The translations under genes and the position numbers were made by a program. A stretch of 64,000 nucleotides of DNA, taken from positions 317,414,922-317,478,921 of the forward strand of contig CM060926.1 of assembly GCA_030737875.1 (NCBI GenBank). Direction: 5' to 3'. Origin of the DNA: Allium sativum (Eukaryota > Streptophyta > Magnoliopsida > Asparagales > Amaryllidaceae). The notes below the pieces were generated by a model. It was not told where the DNA came from, did not search any database, and worked only from the letters and a program-made list of their open reading frames with translations. Below, one piece after another: positions 1 to 12,568 of the stretch; position 1 is the first letter of the stretch, and the number at the start of each line of letters is the position of its first letter.

Positions 1-1224
1 GTGAGTGGCAGATGATCCGCCAGTACTCACAGAGGATAGGTCTGCGTAGGTAAACCAATGAGTATGCTTTGATTGCAATAATAAGGGGCAATCAAAAGAC
101 TAAGATGGACCAGCGTGATTCGGCGAGACCAGTTAGTGCCCTATGATAGCAACTCGTCGTCTACCTACCATCTTCAGTCAGTACGTAAAGAGGAAAGGCG
201 GAGAACTCCAAAAGACCATATACTTTGCTATCTAGTTATGGGTGAGGTTAGCCAATAGGTTTGAAGAGCATAGGGGGCCGGGGTTAAGTTCTCATTCTTG
301 ATATTCTTGGGTGCCTTTCATTAGTTGTGGGAGGGGTCTAGTGGGACCATAGCCACTGTAAAAGTAGACCATAGCATGTGCAATCGGCAGATATCTGAAA
401 GCTCCCGACCGAGTTCCGTGTTTCTTGATCAGCCTTGCCACGGGACTCGGGCGCATATATAGAGAACATGTGCAATAGACATCGAGAACGATTGACGATA
501 CGTACGTAGGAAAGTCTAGGTACACTCATGTCGCTCTGGGTGGTGTATCATAAGACTTGAGGGCATTATTTGAGGTTGGAACCTAATTCGATCGAATGGT
601 TCAAAGATGGCAGTCCAAACGCTTACGTAACATAGAAGTAGTGGTTCTTTGCAGACGTAGCGTTGACATATATACAGAAATCCGTACGACACTTGGGCAT
701 AGGATTAGGGACTGCTATATTCCTGCGATGATACGGTGGAGACCGTGCGAATGGGATACCGAGGGGTGTGTCTCAATACTGATAGATAGCTATATATACT
801 GTATTTGGTTAATTCACTAGGAAGTAAATGGGTATGACGTGTGTGTAAGCCTTGAGTGTTGTTAACCCAAGTAACCTAATAAATAAGAAAATATGATTGA
901 ACGGTATATGTAAGATTATCCAAAGTGTATAATTTAAATCCAGTCACCAGAACTTGTGTTCTGACCCCTCCTCATAACACACTCGCAGGTTAGATTGTGG
1001 CAGAGACATGATAGGTTTGGATACTGGTTAGGCATTATTAATAATACGGTAAGGCTATGTTTTGATTATACTATATTTTATCCTTTCCGCTGTGAGATAT
1101 TTTTCTGAGCTCTGACATGATTTATGTCTCTGTCTTTTCTGCAGGATACCAGAGAAAACCAATCCGAGTTTCGATAGATTGGAATTTTGAAAAAATTCGG
1201 TCTGTCGAAATTGGGGTTGTAACA
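1..1224 (+). mobile_element. 3' part of a Tekay-like LTR
   Basis: Bases about 120-490 run collinearly, with many substitutions, with the LTR of element B around 14840-15180; both share blocks such as TCTAGTTATGGGTGAGG-type sequence and GCTCCCGACCGAGT. A GACTT...TCTGACCCC motif near 955-970 and a TTTCCGCT block near 1085 match the late parts of the other + strand Tekay LTRs. The fragment ends GGGGTTGTAACA at 1224, a plausible LTR terminus. No primer-binding site follows, so it could be a solo LTR or a truncated end. The start lies outside the window. Short ORFs in it look accidental. Confidence 0.6.
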
Positions 1225-1860
1225 AACATAGTAACTAAGTAACATACCATTACTTTCTGATTGCGATACTCGGACGAGAGAACCTTCAGATGGATTTTGA
1301 AACATAATCGGCGAGGAATCGACAAACTATTGGGGAGAATAATACGATAATAGAAATATCTGCTCTCAAATTCAAATTTATAGGGTGTATTTGAGTAGAT
1401 GAGATTGTTATGATTTACATCGATGGTCCGAAATCCAAGAAAGAAAATCCCTAATTTCCCTGGAAGGTTGAAAGGAGGCGGTATGGTTTGCCATCGGTTT
1501 TGAGAATTGCAACCATTACCGTATGTTAATTTATACGGTGAGAGAACCGCATCGTGTTTTATTTAATGGAGGCCGTTTAAATCATATTTCAACGGATATG
1601 AGGTGGTAGTTTTGTGCAGTTATGCGGTATATGATTGAACCGGTACAGCCCTAAGGAGTTGTACTTAATTTAGGGGGTACAAAGGTAAGATTTTCATGTG
1701 GTAGCTGAAGCTTGTATTTAGGAAAGGCTCTATGTGTTTATTCCAACATATACTATATGGTTGAGATTTTAGGGTAGGTTATATTACTTTAAGAAGTTAA
1801 TAGGCATGCACATGTGTACTTAAATTAGTGTCAGGGTTGGCTACTATGTTAACTAGGTCA
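1225..1860. other. Unassigned stretch
   Basis: I recognise no coding sequence, primer-binding site or repeat here. It lies between the end of a + strand LTR and AT-rich sequence resembling the - strand LTR family. It may be old host DNA or an eroded element. Confidence 0.4.
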
Positions 1861-2825
1861 GATTGAATAAATAGGTGAGATAGTTATATTTTATTTTAGT
1901 TGATTAAACGTTTAATTTTTTATATAGTTAATATAATTCTATCGTATTTAACGTTGGACGTTAAATATTCGTACCGACATTCACAAATTCCAAACACGAC
2001 GATAATGGACGTATTGCTACATCTTGCCATTCCGGATCCAATGGAATTAATTTCGTTGAATTCTGACTCCGTTTGCACAAAGATGTTATTTTAATTCTAA
2101 TCTATTCATCATTAATTTGTACGCACCGACAAAACAACTCCGATTGGCTGCAAACTGGAAAATCTAGAAATAATTAACTATACGTATTCCAATAAAATTC
2201 GTTAGTTGAAAACGGAAGTCGTTTGAAAAATAACTATTTATACGGTTTATATAATACTGATATTATAATATAAATAAATAACAAAACAAATAAATTAAAT
2301 AGTAATAAATTATTATCGTCATATATATATATATCTAAATAAAATAATATAACATTTCAAATATAAACCAATATGAAATTATAACTCAACATTAACACTT
2401 TCCAGTTGAATGATATTCGAATTCTATAAAGAAATCCTTTTATAATTATTAAATAAACGTTATCGTTTATAATCGGTTTCCATATTGACTGTTTTAAATT
2501 TTGATTTGGACATAACTTACAAAATATAAGCTGAAAACTCGATTTTTCTCTTTCATTAGAAAATTATAATAAAATAGATTCGAATGTTTCTTGTTTCACA
2601 GAATTTCGACTAAAAACGGATTCTGTATATTAAATTGAAGTTCAAAATTCAATATTACGAACTATCGCACCGTTTCGAGTTCGTTTTATATTAAATATAA
2701 ATTTAATTGTTCAGTCGTCATTTTATAAACGAATTCAATATTAAATCCATTAATATTTCTAATATAATATTTAAAACCAATTTAAATGTTCAAATTTAAA
2801 AGATCGAAAAATCCAGGTCGTTACA
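1861..2825 (-). mobile_element. Element C1: end of left (3') LTR
   Basis: This AT-rich sequence ends GTTACA at 2825, directly followed by the complement of a polypurine tract. Bases about 2480-2690 match the end module of the other - strand LTRs (8810-8990, 24464-24660, 51360-51560): a GGACATAACTT-like block, a TTTCTCTTTCATTAGAAA block, then GAACTATCGCACCGTTTCGAG. The left edge of this LTR is not found. The right target duplication would be AGGGA (4617-4621), but I could not find AGGGA followed by TG upstream. Confidence 0.6.
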
Positions 2826-3791
2826 TTCTCCCCCTTAAAAGAATTTCGTCCCCGAAATTAATAAGTAAGAAGAATGCTCCAAACCCAATTATTTTCAAAA
2901 TAATTTTAATTATATTATTATCAAAAATAAGTTTTTTAATTTCCGAAAAAATCGTCAGCACCTCCTTTGTACTGTTCGATCCAAACAACTACAACTTGCC
3001 ACTCCGAGCCTTACATCGATCAAAATAAAACAAAAGCCAAGCGGCTAACCCAACTCAGGGGTATAAATATATCACCAAATCAATATATTAAGGTTTACAT
3101 ATTTGTCGGGCAACCAAACTCCAATCACGATGCACAACAACTGACAACTCTTCATCTTTCCAACCTGCACTTAGCTCGATAACCAATACCAATAATAGGT
3201 ACAGGGTTAAATTATTTAATTTCACATTATTTCTACTCAAACTCATTATATTGAAATTTATTTCATTAGTTTCCAGTTCATTCAACTATTGATGAATTTT
3301 TATTATCCAACCAACTTATTATTCAACCAATTTATTAATCAAACAATGCACCATCATCACAACCAAGTCATTCCATATTAACTTATTTTTTAGTTAACTT
3401 CTGATTTATTTAATTATGTATTAAAAAAAATCCACATATAATTCCCTCTTGGTTTTATTAAATCGTTCTAATTTATAATTCAATTTGAATTCATTCAAAT
3501 CAGTCAAACACACCAATATATTGATAATTTGATAAAATTATTTCCTTTATATATGAAAATATATTTTGGGAAAAATTATTTCATTTACCCTCTTTACAAA
3601 ACAATGTTGTATCAATTGCGAGTTCAACTTGAGCCGATCAAGCAATACAATACAAAACATTCGTATATAAATCCATAAATACGCGCTCTCGTATATACAC
3701 ACAAACTTAATCTAGAGTATTACTAACCCCATCTCTATCGAGTTACACCACAGAGCCTAGATTATTATTAAACCATTGCTTTGATACCAAC
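2826..3791 (-). mobile_element. Element C1: non-coding internal region
   Basis: The region is bounded on the left by a complementary polypurine tract (TTCTCCCCCTTAAAA, 2826-2840) and on the right by a complementary primer-binding site. Those two signals fix the - strand orientation. It is under 1 kb and has no gag or pol motif in any frame, so this was a non-autonomous or heavily deleted element. Bases about 2945-3115 contain a block shared with the internal regions of C2 and G (CAGCACCTCCTTTGTA, AAAGCCAAGCGGCTA, TTGTCGGGCA). Confidence 0.65.
3778..3789 (-). promoter_or_regulatory. Primer-binding site of C1
   Basis: On the - strand this reads TGGTATCAAAGC, one base off the TGGTATCAGAGC complementary to the 3' end of plant initiator-Met tRNA. 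It lies two bases inside the right-hand LTR. Confidence 0.75.
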
Positions 3792-4616
3792 TGTAGCGAT
3801 CCAGAAATTCCGACACTCGAATCTAGACACTAACACATCCCGTGTCCAAAATCCAGTATCGAAAACCCAAAAAGCTAATAGAAAGAAATTAGAGGGTGAG
3901 ATAAGAAAGAAAGAAAGATAAGAATAGAAGAATGAGAATAACCAATATAACACAAAGTCTCACATCGCAGCGGAACAAAATATAATATGTAAATAAACTT
4001 TATTGAGAGCTTTGAAATAAAAACTTACAATCACTAAAGTACATCAATACATCTGGATAGTTATAATAACTTGTCCTCATATACAACACACAAGTGAATA
4101 ATCACTATATAATATCATACGTCCGAACTCTTCCAGCTCGTCTCTTCACTGCATCTGATACTCTGAACCTGAAAGACCCGGGCTAATCCGAGCATTACAA
4201 ACATTGGATCAGTCTAGTGAACTAGAGTGAGAAAAACTCGCCAAGTTTATAATATCATTCAACATGATTTTAAAGTAAAAATCCTTTCGAAAGAAAAGGA
4301 TAATCGTAAGATCGATCCACACATAAACACAGGTGTTTTTACAAACGTCGAATTCTGAGCTTCCTAGCAAAATTTCACTTTTTAAGGGCTCGGTGATGAT
4401 TTTAAAATTCGAATTTTTAAAATTTTCAAAAACAAAGCTTATTAATCAATTTGATAGTTTTAGTGTGTTTATTTTTAAGTTAAATAAAATATAAAAACTA
4501 ATTTTAAAATTATTCTCAAATTTTATTTAGCAAAAATAACCAATTTTTATTCCCATATTCATTAAAATAGCTTAAATTAAATTTTCTAATTGATTTTGAA
4601 AATATGGGTTGTTACA
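3792..4616 (-). mobile_element. Element C1: right (5') LTR, shortened
   Basis: It begins TGTAGCGATCC next to the primer-binding site and ends GGGTTGTTACA at 4616, where integrase coding sequence of element A begins. Early blocks (AGAGGGTGAGATAAGA, TCTCACATCGCAGCGGAACA) match the starts of the S and C2 LTRs. At 825 bases it is far shorter than the related 4.9 kb solo LTR at 46937-51843, so a large internal deletion is likely. Confidence 0.65.
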
Positions 4617-5777
4617 AGGGAAGTAGCCGAATTCATGGCCAAATGTTTAAAATGCCAAAAAGTTAAAGCAGAACAAGGGAAGCCAGAAGAATTTTTGTTA
4701 TCTTTATAGATCGCCACGTGGAAGTGGGAACATATTTCCATGGATTTTGTACATGGACTTCCTAGAAGCCAAAAGGGTAATGATGCCATTTGAGTTGTGG
4801 TAGATCATTTAACGAAAAGCGCCCATTTTATACCAATCAAGAAGACAAGGACTGCAGCCTCGTTAGCCCAATTATTTATTAAGGAGATAATCAGATTACA
4901 TGGTATTCCATCGAGTATCATGAGTGATAGAGATCCCTTATTCACAAGAGAATTTTGGAGAAGCCTACAAGAAGCATTGGGAATGACCCTTAATCTAAGA
5001 ACGACTTATCACCCACAAGCCGATGGACATGCATAAGGAGTAAACAGAATCTTAGAAGACTTGCTCAGAGCTTGCATCATCGACTTAGGAGGAATTTGGG
5101 AGCAGCACCTACCACTTGTGGAGTTTACATATAATAATAGTTTTCAAACGATGATTAGTATGGCCTCTTTTGAAGCCCTATACAGGAGGCTATGCAATTC
5201 GCCAACTTGTTTGTGGGAAACTACCGATAAGGATATACTCAGATCAGACTTCGTTCGAGAATCCATGGAGAAAATATCTTTGGTTAGGCAGAGAATGAAG
5301 GCAGCCCATGACCGTCATAAATCGTATGCCGATAAGCGTAGGAGGGAACTTGAGTTTAATATTGGAGATTTTGTATTCGTAAAAGTATCCCCTCTTAAGA
5401 AGCCTGTTCAGTTCGAGAAAACTGGGAAGTTGGCTCCCAGGTTTATTGGGCCTTTTAGTATCATCGAGAAGCTAAGATCTTTGGCTTATCGAGTGGATCT
5501 CCTAGAGCATCTATCGGGAATCCATATTGTTTTTCATGTATCTCATCTAAGGAAATGCCTTCATGATTCTGCTATTAGACTCGAGCTTGATGAAATTGGG
5601 AACATAGAAAAACTCGAGTTGGAGTCCAGGATGCCTTGTGCCACTTCAAGGATTGTAGAGCACGGAATCAAGAGACTTCGCAACAAAACCGTTCGCCTCG
5701 TCCGAGTACAATGGGGAAATGACCCTCCGGAAAGCACATTGGAGACCAAGGATACAATGAAACAGGCTCACCCATAG
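4617..5777 (+). pseudogene. Element A: integrase and chromodomain remnant
   Basis: This is the C-terminal part of a Ty3-gypsy chromovirus polyprotein, read in one frame from about 4620. In order it shows the zinc-finger CLKCQ, the catalytic core with MDFVHGLP (first Asp), SDRDPLF (second Asp) and LPLVEFTYNNS (Glu), the GPF module RFIGPFSI, a FHVSHLRKC segment, and a Tekay-type chromodomain with RLRNKTVRLVRVQWGN. In-frame stops near 4707, 4791 and 5034 show it is dead. The N-terminal part is separated from it by the C1 insertion. The family inserts cDNA into chromosomes; the chromodomain is thought to steer integration to heterochromatin. Confidence 0.9.
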
Positions 5778-6052
5778 CATTTCATGGGTAATTTTTCCTC
5801 AAATTTACGTTTATAGGTGCCTCGTGATAGCTAGAATGTATGTTAGGAAATGGATGCAACACCATCACACCGAGCACTCGTATAGAAATACATGCATATT
5901 TAGGTTGTTTGCATACATATGGCATAACTTATTACACCTACATGCTAGGGTAGAGCTCACTTTAGTGGGTCTGCAGTTCATAATCACTACGAGTCATGTA
6001 TGTTTATAGATGAATTATAAATAACATGGGTGTACAACATGGATATTTCGAG
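5778..6052 (+). mobile_element. Element A: 3' untranslated region, left part
   Basis: Non-coding sequence follows the chromodomain. Interrupted after 6052 by C2, it resumes at 41984 just before the polypurine tract. Its last five bases, TCGAG, are the target duplication. Confidence 0.7.
6048..6052. repeat. Target duplication of C2, left copy
   Basis: TCGAG immediately before the TGTAATGG start of C2; repeated at 41979-41983. Confidence 0.85.
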
Positions 6053-8164
6053 TGTAATGGCCCGAATATTCATACTATCTGAGTTGACTAAATACACCCT
6101 TCATCCAACCCAAATTGCATAGAAATATGAATCATTATGAAATAAAAAAATTAGAAGAAGAAAATAAACAATAACGCAGAATCTCACATCGCAATAGAAT
6201 AAAATATAATATATATAACAGCTTTTGGAATACAAAACTTTTCACTGAATACACATCATTATCGGAGTACAACACTTACAACACATCAGATAATAACAAT
6301 ATCCATATAACACTGAAGCCTCTTTATCTAAGCTCCTCCAAGTATATCAACAAACACCTGAACTACTTGACTGCCTGTACAAATTTGGGCACCCAAGAGT
6401 TTAGGGTAAAACAAAACAAAATAAACTCTGGGTCAGTCATGGGACCGGTGTGAGTAAACTCCAGCCACTTGGTTTAACTTTTAAAAATCCTTTTAAAATA
6501 AAGAATAATCGTAAGACCGATCCACACATAAACACGGATGGTTTTTACCTTAAGATAACCCAAAACATTCTTTAAATCAATAACATTCTGATATTATAAT
6601 AATGTCTAAATCGAATAAATACAAATCTAGTAGAACGCTTGCATCTCATGTTCCACATACATAATATACAATCAAAACTGCGGGCACTTATTGGATTGGA
6701 TTTCCAACTATGACAAGGTATGGAACCACCTTCCGATAGTGTATCTCTAGAGAGGAATACACTGGGTTCAACAAGAACATCTTGAATCCCGACCACACAT
6801 GACCGACCACACATTTCGCTTGAGCGTATCGAATGTAATTTACCAACGATTGGGATCAACAACCATTTTCCTGAAAGGGATAACATCTAATAGAATAAAG
6901 AATAAAATGAATTTCTCTAGATAGGTGATAATACACCCTGATTGGGAGCTACCCACTTAGCCATGTTGCCTGCCCGATTTTTGTCACTTCCCGGTTGTTG
7001 AGGCCTGAGGCTACGATTACTTTTCATTGATACCACAATCACTTTGAATGCCACATTGTCTATTCTGTTAACCATTTATTAATTTGTACAAATATAATCT
7101 AGATATTATGCTAAGATAATAAATTCTCTGCCACCATAAATATTTATACAGACCAACATTTGTGATCATTGGAAATACTCTATCAGACATTCATCCATAC
7201 AACTTCGTTCTGGGACTGAACAAAACGAAAGGCACAATTTCCATTAATCCATCTTAGGAAATTTCTACCTAGAATTAATAGAAAAAGCCCTTGCTCTTTA
7301 CACCCTCTTTGATTATCTTCACATAATCAGATTTGCAACGCTACTGCCAATACGGAGTGGTTCTCAGATAATAATCCAACCGTTCTCTCCATATTGACAA
7401 TGATATTGGTCAATACTTCGATAGTCTGTTATTTAACTATCGAAGAAAACAAACATTCATTCAAAGCATCAAACAATCACTAGGTCGCTTAATTTATATT
7501 TCATTAATTAAATCACTTCTCCATTTCCTTAGCAATATTTGTTAACCCAATATTTTGAACAATCATCTTGGCCTCTTACGCTATTTGGCAAAACATTTTC
7601 ATATATCACCTTCTTTTATTTTCTATACTTAGAAAATATCTACTATTTATAATTGGGAAATATTCTAATTACTTATCTCTTTCACGACCATTCGTTTCTA
7701 TACTTAGGAAATATTTATTATTATATTTCCAGAATTCCACTTACTTGGGTTAAAACGAATGTTGTGTAAAACATCGTTACAACTACCCGAAATAATGCAT
7801 TCAACTAAATCTTATTTAAACATTTTATCATCAAGACCGAATCTTTCTATTTACCGATTAATAATGAAATCAACCAAGTTGGGGTATAACTACCTCTCAG
7901 ACCTTGACTGAATCACATTCTTAACTTCAAAACGGACAAGACAACTTATCTCGAATAATCAACATCATATAAAACCAATTATCCGTTTTTTAATAAATGT
8001 GTATACGTTTCTCTTTTATTCTTACCAGATTTAAATTTATAGATTTTCTTTTTGTTTATAATATTTTATTTTAAATTCTTTTCCTTATCGAATTCTATAT
8101 AAATCGATATATTGATTTCTATTTATTAATTTTTCTTAAAATTATTCTAACTCGTTAAATTTTC
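6053..8164 (-). mobile_element. C2: beginning of LTR
   Basis: Collinear with 46937-48650 of solo LTR S, including GGCACCCAAGAGTTTAGG, the CCAGGTCAGTCATGGGA-like block and a 24-base near-palindrome at 6739-6762 that is identical in S at 47682-47705. No reading frame is conserved between the two copies, so I treat the ORFs here as non-coding. Confidence 0.7.
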
Positions 8165-9864
8165 GGAAAATTTTGCCAGCACCTCCTTTGTATCGGTCAA
8201 TAGATCAAACCCCAACTCGCCCCTCTAGGCCCTTACCATTCAAAAAGAAAATCAAAAAGCCAAGCAGCTTGCCGATTCAGCACATAAAAACTCATGTGGA
8301 ATTTAAACATGTACCTTTTTGTCGGGCACTCGAATTATAATTCTCATTCTCTTCATTCCATACCTACTTTACATATATACGCCATTCGCAATTTATTCCA
8401 ACTCAATCCAATCATTTTAACTTAATTTGCTAATTTATTCTTTAATTAGCTCGTTTGCCTAGGAAACAATTTTTATTTGAACATATCACATTCAAATATA
8501 TTTTTAATTTGCTTATAAACCAATCGAATTCCATTTTTAATTCAAGTTTCATTTTCGATTTCGAATATAAATTAACAAGTCTCATTCACATTTCAAAGTC
8601 CAATTTCAATCCAAAACTCAACTAACTAAATATTCTTCAAATTAGTTAATTCTATTTAAAAATTAAAAATATGTTTTTTGTTTCAAAAATCAATCCATTT
8701 ACTCCACTTGAGTTCATATTTATTTTATAACTCGAATCAGGATTTTTCTAATGTAAATTCAGATTTTTTACTTAAAATCCTTTTATTTATTTGAATAAAT
8801 CGTTATGCTTTTACAATGGTTATAGCGCAAATCTATAAGACGAAATCCATATTTTTCTCTTTCGTCAGTAAACTATTATTCAAACGGTCCTGACGGTTTT
8901 GGTTTTACATAATTCCGATTAAAATTGAGTTCTATATACTTAATTGAAGTTCAAAACACCAAATTATGAACTACGACGCTGCGATGAGTTCGTTTTAATT
9001 AAATTTAAATATAAACCTTTAAATGTCGTTTATAAATAAAATTGTCCTCTATTCTAATATAATTTAATATATATTAAACTAATTTCCCAATTCAACTTAA
9101 TATTTCTTATTATCCCTAGTCTCCGATTATTTCGTAACTCAGTTATCCATTTATTTATAATTTGATCTTCTATATATAATTCCAACTCCCTTTTATATAA
9201 ATTATTTTATAAAATTTGATATAGTCGAATTTTAATTAAAAATATTTTTGATTTATTTCGCTTTGGTTTATATTCCGAATTTTAGGAATAAAATTCTATC
9301 GCTCCCTTTTCGAAATTTTTCCCAATCCCTTTTTAAAATTCATGCCTGAATTTAAAAGTTAGCTAATGATAATTGTCTCACTAAATTTATAAACATACTT
9401 TATAATTTAACTTCCTTATTTGATACATTAAAACAAGTTCCATTTCAAATCTACTTGAAACCCAATTCCTGTTCTATAATATTTTATCGATTATAACTTA
9501 TATGTATATAAATAGTGAATCTATTTTCACATTTAAATTTAAACTTCTATTTAATACAATCCAAAATTCTTTTCTGAAAATATTTTAAATAAATAAATTC
9601 GATTTAATCGAATTCAAATCGTAAATCAATACGGATTTAATTAATTCAATTTACATTTTGAACATCAGAATATAATTCATCGTTTCTTTTTGAAATCAAT
9701 TTCAATTCCCTTTTTAAATTCACGTTTGAATTTAGATTTCTTAAATTATCTAAATGATAATTTTTCCCATTTCATGTATAAATACTGTTTATAAATTCAC
9801 TTCAATTCCACGCATTTTCCAATGAAAAATATTCCAAGTTATTTATAAACACCATTTATAAATT
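8165..9864 (-). mobile_element. C2: internal relic and LTR-end sequence
   Basis: Bases 8165-8330 carry the same non-coding block found inside C1 and G (GCCAGCACCTCCTTTGTA, AAAAGCCAAGCAGCTTGCC, TTGTCGGGCA), but no polypurine tract or primer-binding site is seen beside it. Bases 8810-9000 match the end module of the LTR family. From about 9315 a diverged duplication with a spacing near 390 bases is visible (TCCCTTTTTAAAATTCA-like at 9320 and again at about 9705). The order of parts suggests deletion or rearrangement. Confidence 0.55.
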
Positions 9865-10962
9865 TGTTGAATAACAAGATTTTAATTGATGCCAACGAAT
9901 AAAGCTACTATGGGAATCGTATCATAAATATAAGGTTATATATATATATATATACATTGAATCGTGTTAGAATTATGTTAAAATCTATCCTCAAGTATAC
10001 ACGAATGTGCTAATCAAAGTTATATATATATATATAATTATAAACCTTTATAAAACCCGACTATACGCAAAAACTGGCCAACTAGTCGACTGGTAGGAAA
10101 TCCACAAGTCGACTGGTCAAGCTGTTTTAGCATATAATGGCTATTTTAAAAAGTTTTATATAAATATTTTAATTCTACCAGTCAACTGATGAGTTTTAAC
10201 CATTCTATTGATTCGACCTATAACTTATTTTCTGAAGAGTTGCTTCCATTCATGAAGAAATTCCTCTTCATTAATCAAAGGAAATAGACATATCTTTTTA
10301 TGGAAACTCTTCCTGAAGGATTGCTACTCTTATACTATTATATAAACAGCTTCAATCATGTTTTACAATCACCGAATTTTAATACATTTATTGATCATCA
10401 TTCTATTATCTCCATTTACATTCTTTGCAAATAAAAGCTCTCAAATTCAAAATACTTGTTGAATCCCTGAATCAATTTAACATCATTTGATTCAACAAGC
10501 AATCTACTTCCTTTTAATCTTCACATTCAAGCCATATACTCGAGGATCAAATTATAGGAAGGTTGTACTTAAAAGAATGACTATCCGTGTTGTTAAAAAC
10601 AAAAAGCAAAAGTCAAATATTTGTAATTGTTGAAGAGCTGTGTAGTTGCTCAGGCGAGAGGCATCCTTGTTGGGGCTCGGGTGTACTGACATATTCCTCC
10701 GGGTTAAGAGAGGGAGTTGTTAGTGAATTTCGAAGAGGAGCTTCGGGACTAGACGTAGGGCGGGAAGTCCGAACCAGTATAAAAACTCTTGGTGTGTCTT
10801 TTACTTTACTTTCTGTATTTACTTTGCTTGATTATATATCTCGGTATCTTGGATTTTATTTGCATAATTATTGCATATTGTTTAGCTAGTATATCACATA
10901 TATTTCCTCAATATCCATATAGATCCTTTAAGTCGTACACATTGACTTTTCAATTGGTATCA
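9865..10962 (+). mobile_element. CP 5' LTR
   Basis: It begins TGTTGAATAACAAG and ends GACTTTTCA. It is 1,098 bases and matches 38372-39471 throughout with visible substitutions (for example TTAATTGATG against TTGATCGATG). Two GTCGAC palindromes lie at 10085-10090 and 10109-10114. A short ORF at 10587-10889 lies wholly inside and has a diverged, shorter copy in the other LTR; I do not regard it as a gene. Confidence 0.9.
10339..10346 (+). promoter_or_regulatory. TATA box of CP 5' LTR
   Basis: TATATAAA about 475 bases into the LTR, at the same place in the other LTR (38858-38865). Position and sequence fit a polymerase II promoter, so U3 would be about 0.5 kb. Confidence 0.6.
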
Positions 10963-10964
10963 GA

Positions 10965-10976
10965 GCAAGGCCATCA
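10965..10976 (+). promoter_or_regulatory. Primer-binding site of CP
   Basis: TGGTATCAGAGC, two bases after the LTR end, complementary to the 3' end of initiator-Met tRNA. Confidence 0.9.
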
Positions 10977-11012
10977 TATAGCCGTAAAATCATTATTTGA
11001 TACATAGACATT

Positions 11013-12149
11013 ATGGATAGTAACACTAGCACTAGCAATAACAATGGATATGCCGAAGGCCAATCCACTGCTAGAACACCTTTCTTTAATGGTATGAATT
11101 ATAGTTACTGGGCTACTAGAATGAGAATATACATGCAAGCTAATAGCTATGATGCATGGAATATTACTCAAAAAGAGTATACATCACCTACTACTGCATA
11201 CACCGAATGGTCAAATATTGAGAAAAATGAAGCAACAACAAATGCTAAGGCCATGAGCATGTTACATTGTGCACTAGATAGAAATGAGTTCAATCGGATT
11301 TGTATGTGCAACACTGCATATGAATTCTGGAGAGCACTTAAGATTACTCATGAAGGCACTAACAAAGTTAAACAAAGTAAAATTTCTATGCTCAAAAATC
11401 AGTTCCAAAATTTTAAGATGAATAAGAACAAATCCATAAATGATATGTATTCACGTTTTCAAAATATTTATCATTCTTTATTAGGATCAGGAGAAAAATA
11501 TTCCGACTTTGACATAGTTTCAAAAATCTTAAATTGTTTAACCGATGAATGGGAGACAAAAGTATTAGCAATCAAAGAAGCTAATGATCTCTCTGCCATG
11601 AACCTGGAAGAATTGATCAGTAATCTAATGTCTTATGAATTGAACTTGCAGGCAAAGAAAGCACAGGTACAAGATAAGAAAAATTTAGCTTTTCATGCAA
11701 AAAAGAAGATTCCGATTCAGATGAAGAAGATATAGCATTTGTTGTTAAGAATTTTAGAAAACTTCTAAAATACAGAATGACTCAAAGAAAAAATATAAAG
11801 AAGAATTCACCAAAAGAACCTAATCTGGCTTTGGTAGAATGTTTTAATTGTCACAAGACCGGACACTATCAAAAGAATTGTCCAAAGCTAAAGAAAAATC
11901 GCAAAAATGAAAAATCAAAGAAACGAGCTTTTTCAGTCACTTGGGACAACTCGTATTCATCTTCTAAAAGTGATAGCGATAGTGAGAAAGCAAATGTGTG
12001 CTTTATGGCTAAAGACAACGATGTCCCACTTAACAAAAACAGAGGAAAATGGATACTGGATAGTGGTTGCTCAAAACATATGATAGGAGAGAAGGAAATG
12101 CTATCAAACATCACTTACTCAAAAGGAGGTACTGTCACATTTGGAGACA
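11013..12149 (+). pseudogene. CP gag and start of protease
   Basis: Copia-type gag and the N-terminal part of pol. The protein starts MDSNTSTSNN and soon shows FFNGMNYSYWATRMRIYMQA, the usual opening of the gag (UBN2-like) domain. A one-base change in an A-run near 11700 shifts the frame; reading resumes with EDSDSDEED and a zinc knuckle CFNCHKTGHYQKNC (about 11840-11882). Protease begins with WILDSGCSKHM, catalytic Asp at 12059. The sequence stops at FGDNS where element B is inserted and resumes at 35092 with KGYIIG. Gag packages the genomic RNA and protease cleaves the polyprotein. The frameshift makes it non-functional. Confidence 0.9.
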
Positions 12150-12154
12150 ATTCT
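12150..12154. repeat. Target duplication of B, left copy
   Basis: ATTCT directly before the TG of B; repeated exactly at 35087-35091. Removing B and one copy restores the copia frame. Confidence 0.95.
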
Positions 12155-12374
12155 TGTAACAACTCGTATTTCGATAACATGTTAAAACGAGAATCAAGGC
12201 AGAATTTAATTTTAAATTCTGAATCAAGTAAAATGGGCTATGCCATTGCGTTCGTCTCGGAAAAATACGCGAAATAGAGTCCAGGTTTTCGAAAATCGGA
12301 GTCCGTATGACCCGTTTAAGGCCCAAAGAAGTTTACGGGAAATTTGAATTTTGAAACATGCAGAAATGGGGCCA

Positions 12375-12392
12375 GGCGGGAAAATTCCCGCC
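12375..12392. promoter_or_regulatory. E2F-like inverted repeat
   Basis: GGCGGGAA-AA-TTCCCGCC: two facing TTCCCGCC motifs two bases apart, 220 bases into the LTR. The same repeat occurs at 33123-33140, and a longer form in element D at 53893-53912. TTCCCGCC is the plant E2F/DP binding core; binding here is untested. Confidence 0.5.
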
Positions 12393-12399
12393 TAGACAA

Positions 12400-12429
12400 G
12401 TCGACAGGCATGTCGACAGGGCTGTCGAC
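12400..12429. promoter_or_regulatory. Three GTCGAC palindromes
   Basis: GTCGAC at 12400, 12412 and 12424, exactly 12 bases apart, upstream of the predicted TATA box. The 3' LTR has the same set at 33148-33177. Confidence 0.5.
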
Positions 12430-12560
12430 TTGCCCTGTCGGCTGATTCTGATCTGGTGCACCTATTTTCTATCTTGGCTAGGTTTTTGGGCCTGGTTTGA
12501 AATCTGACGGTTCAGGTTGGTCCTAGTGTTAATCTAAGGGCCTAAAACTATCCTAATCTC

Positions 12561-12568
12561 TATAAAAA
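12561..12568 (+). promoter_or_regulatory. TATA box of B 5' LTR
   Basis: TATAAAAA in the context TCTCTATAAAAAGACC, 406 bases into the LTR and conserved in the 3' LTR near 33310. This puts the hairpins downstream inside the transcript. Confidence 0.6.

Noticed and set aside
1..30. Small inverted repeat GTGAGT...ACTCAC at the window edge
   Set aside because: Six-base arms with a partial inner stem; too short and single-copy to call without neighbouring sequence.
10587..10889. 100-residue frame in the copia LTR, with a relative at 39106-39366
   Set aside because: Both copies lie wholly inside LTRs; the second is shorter and altered; no known domain.
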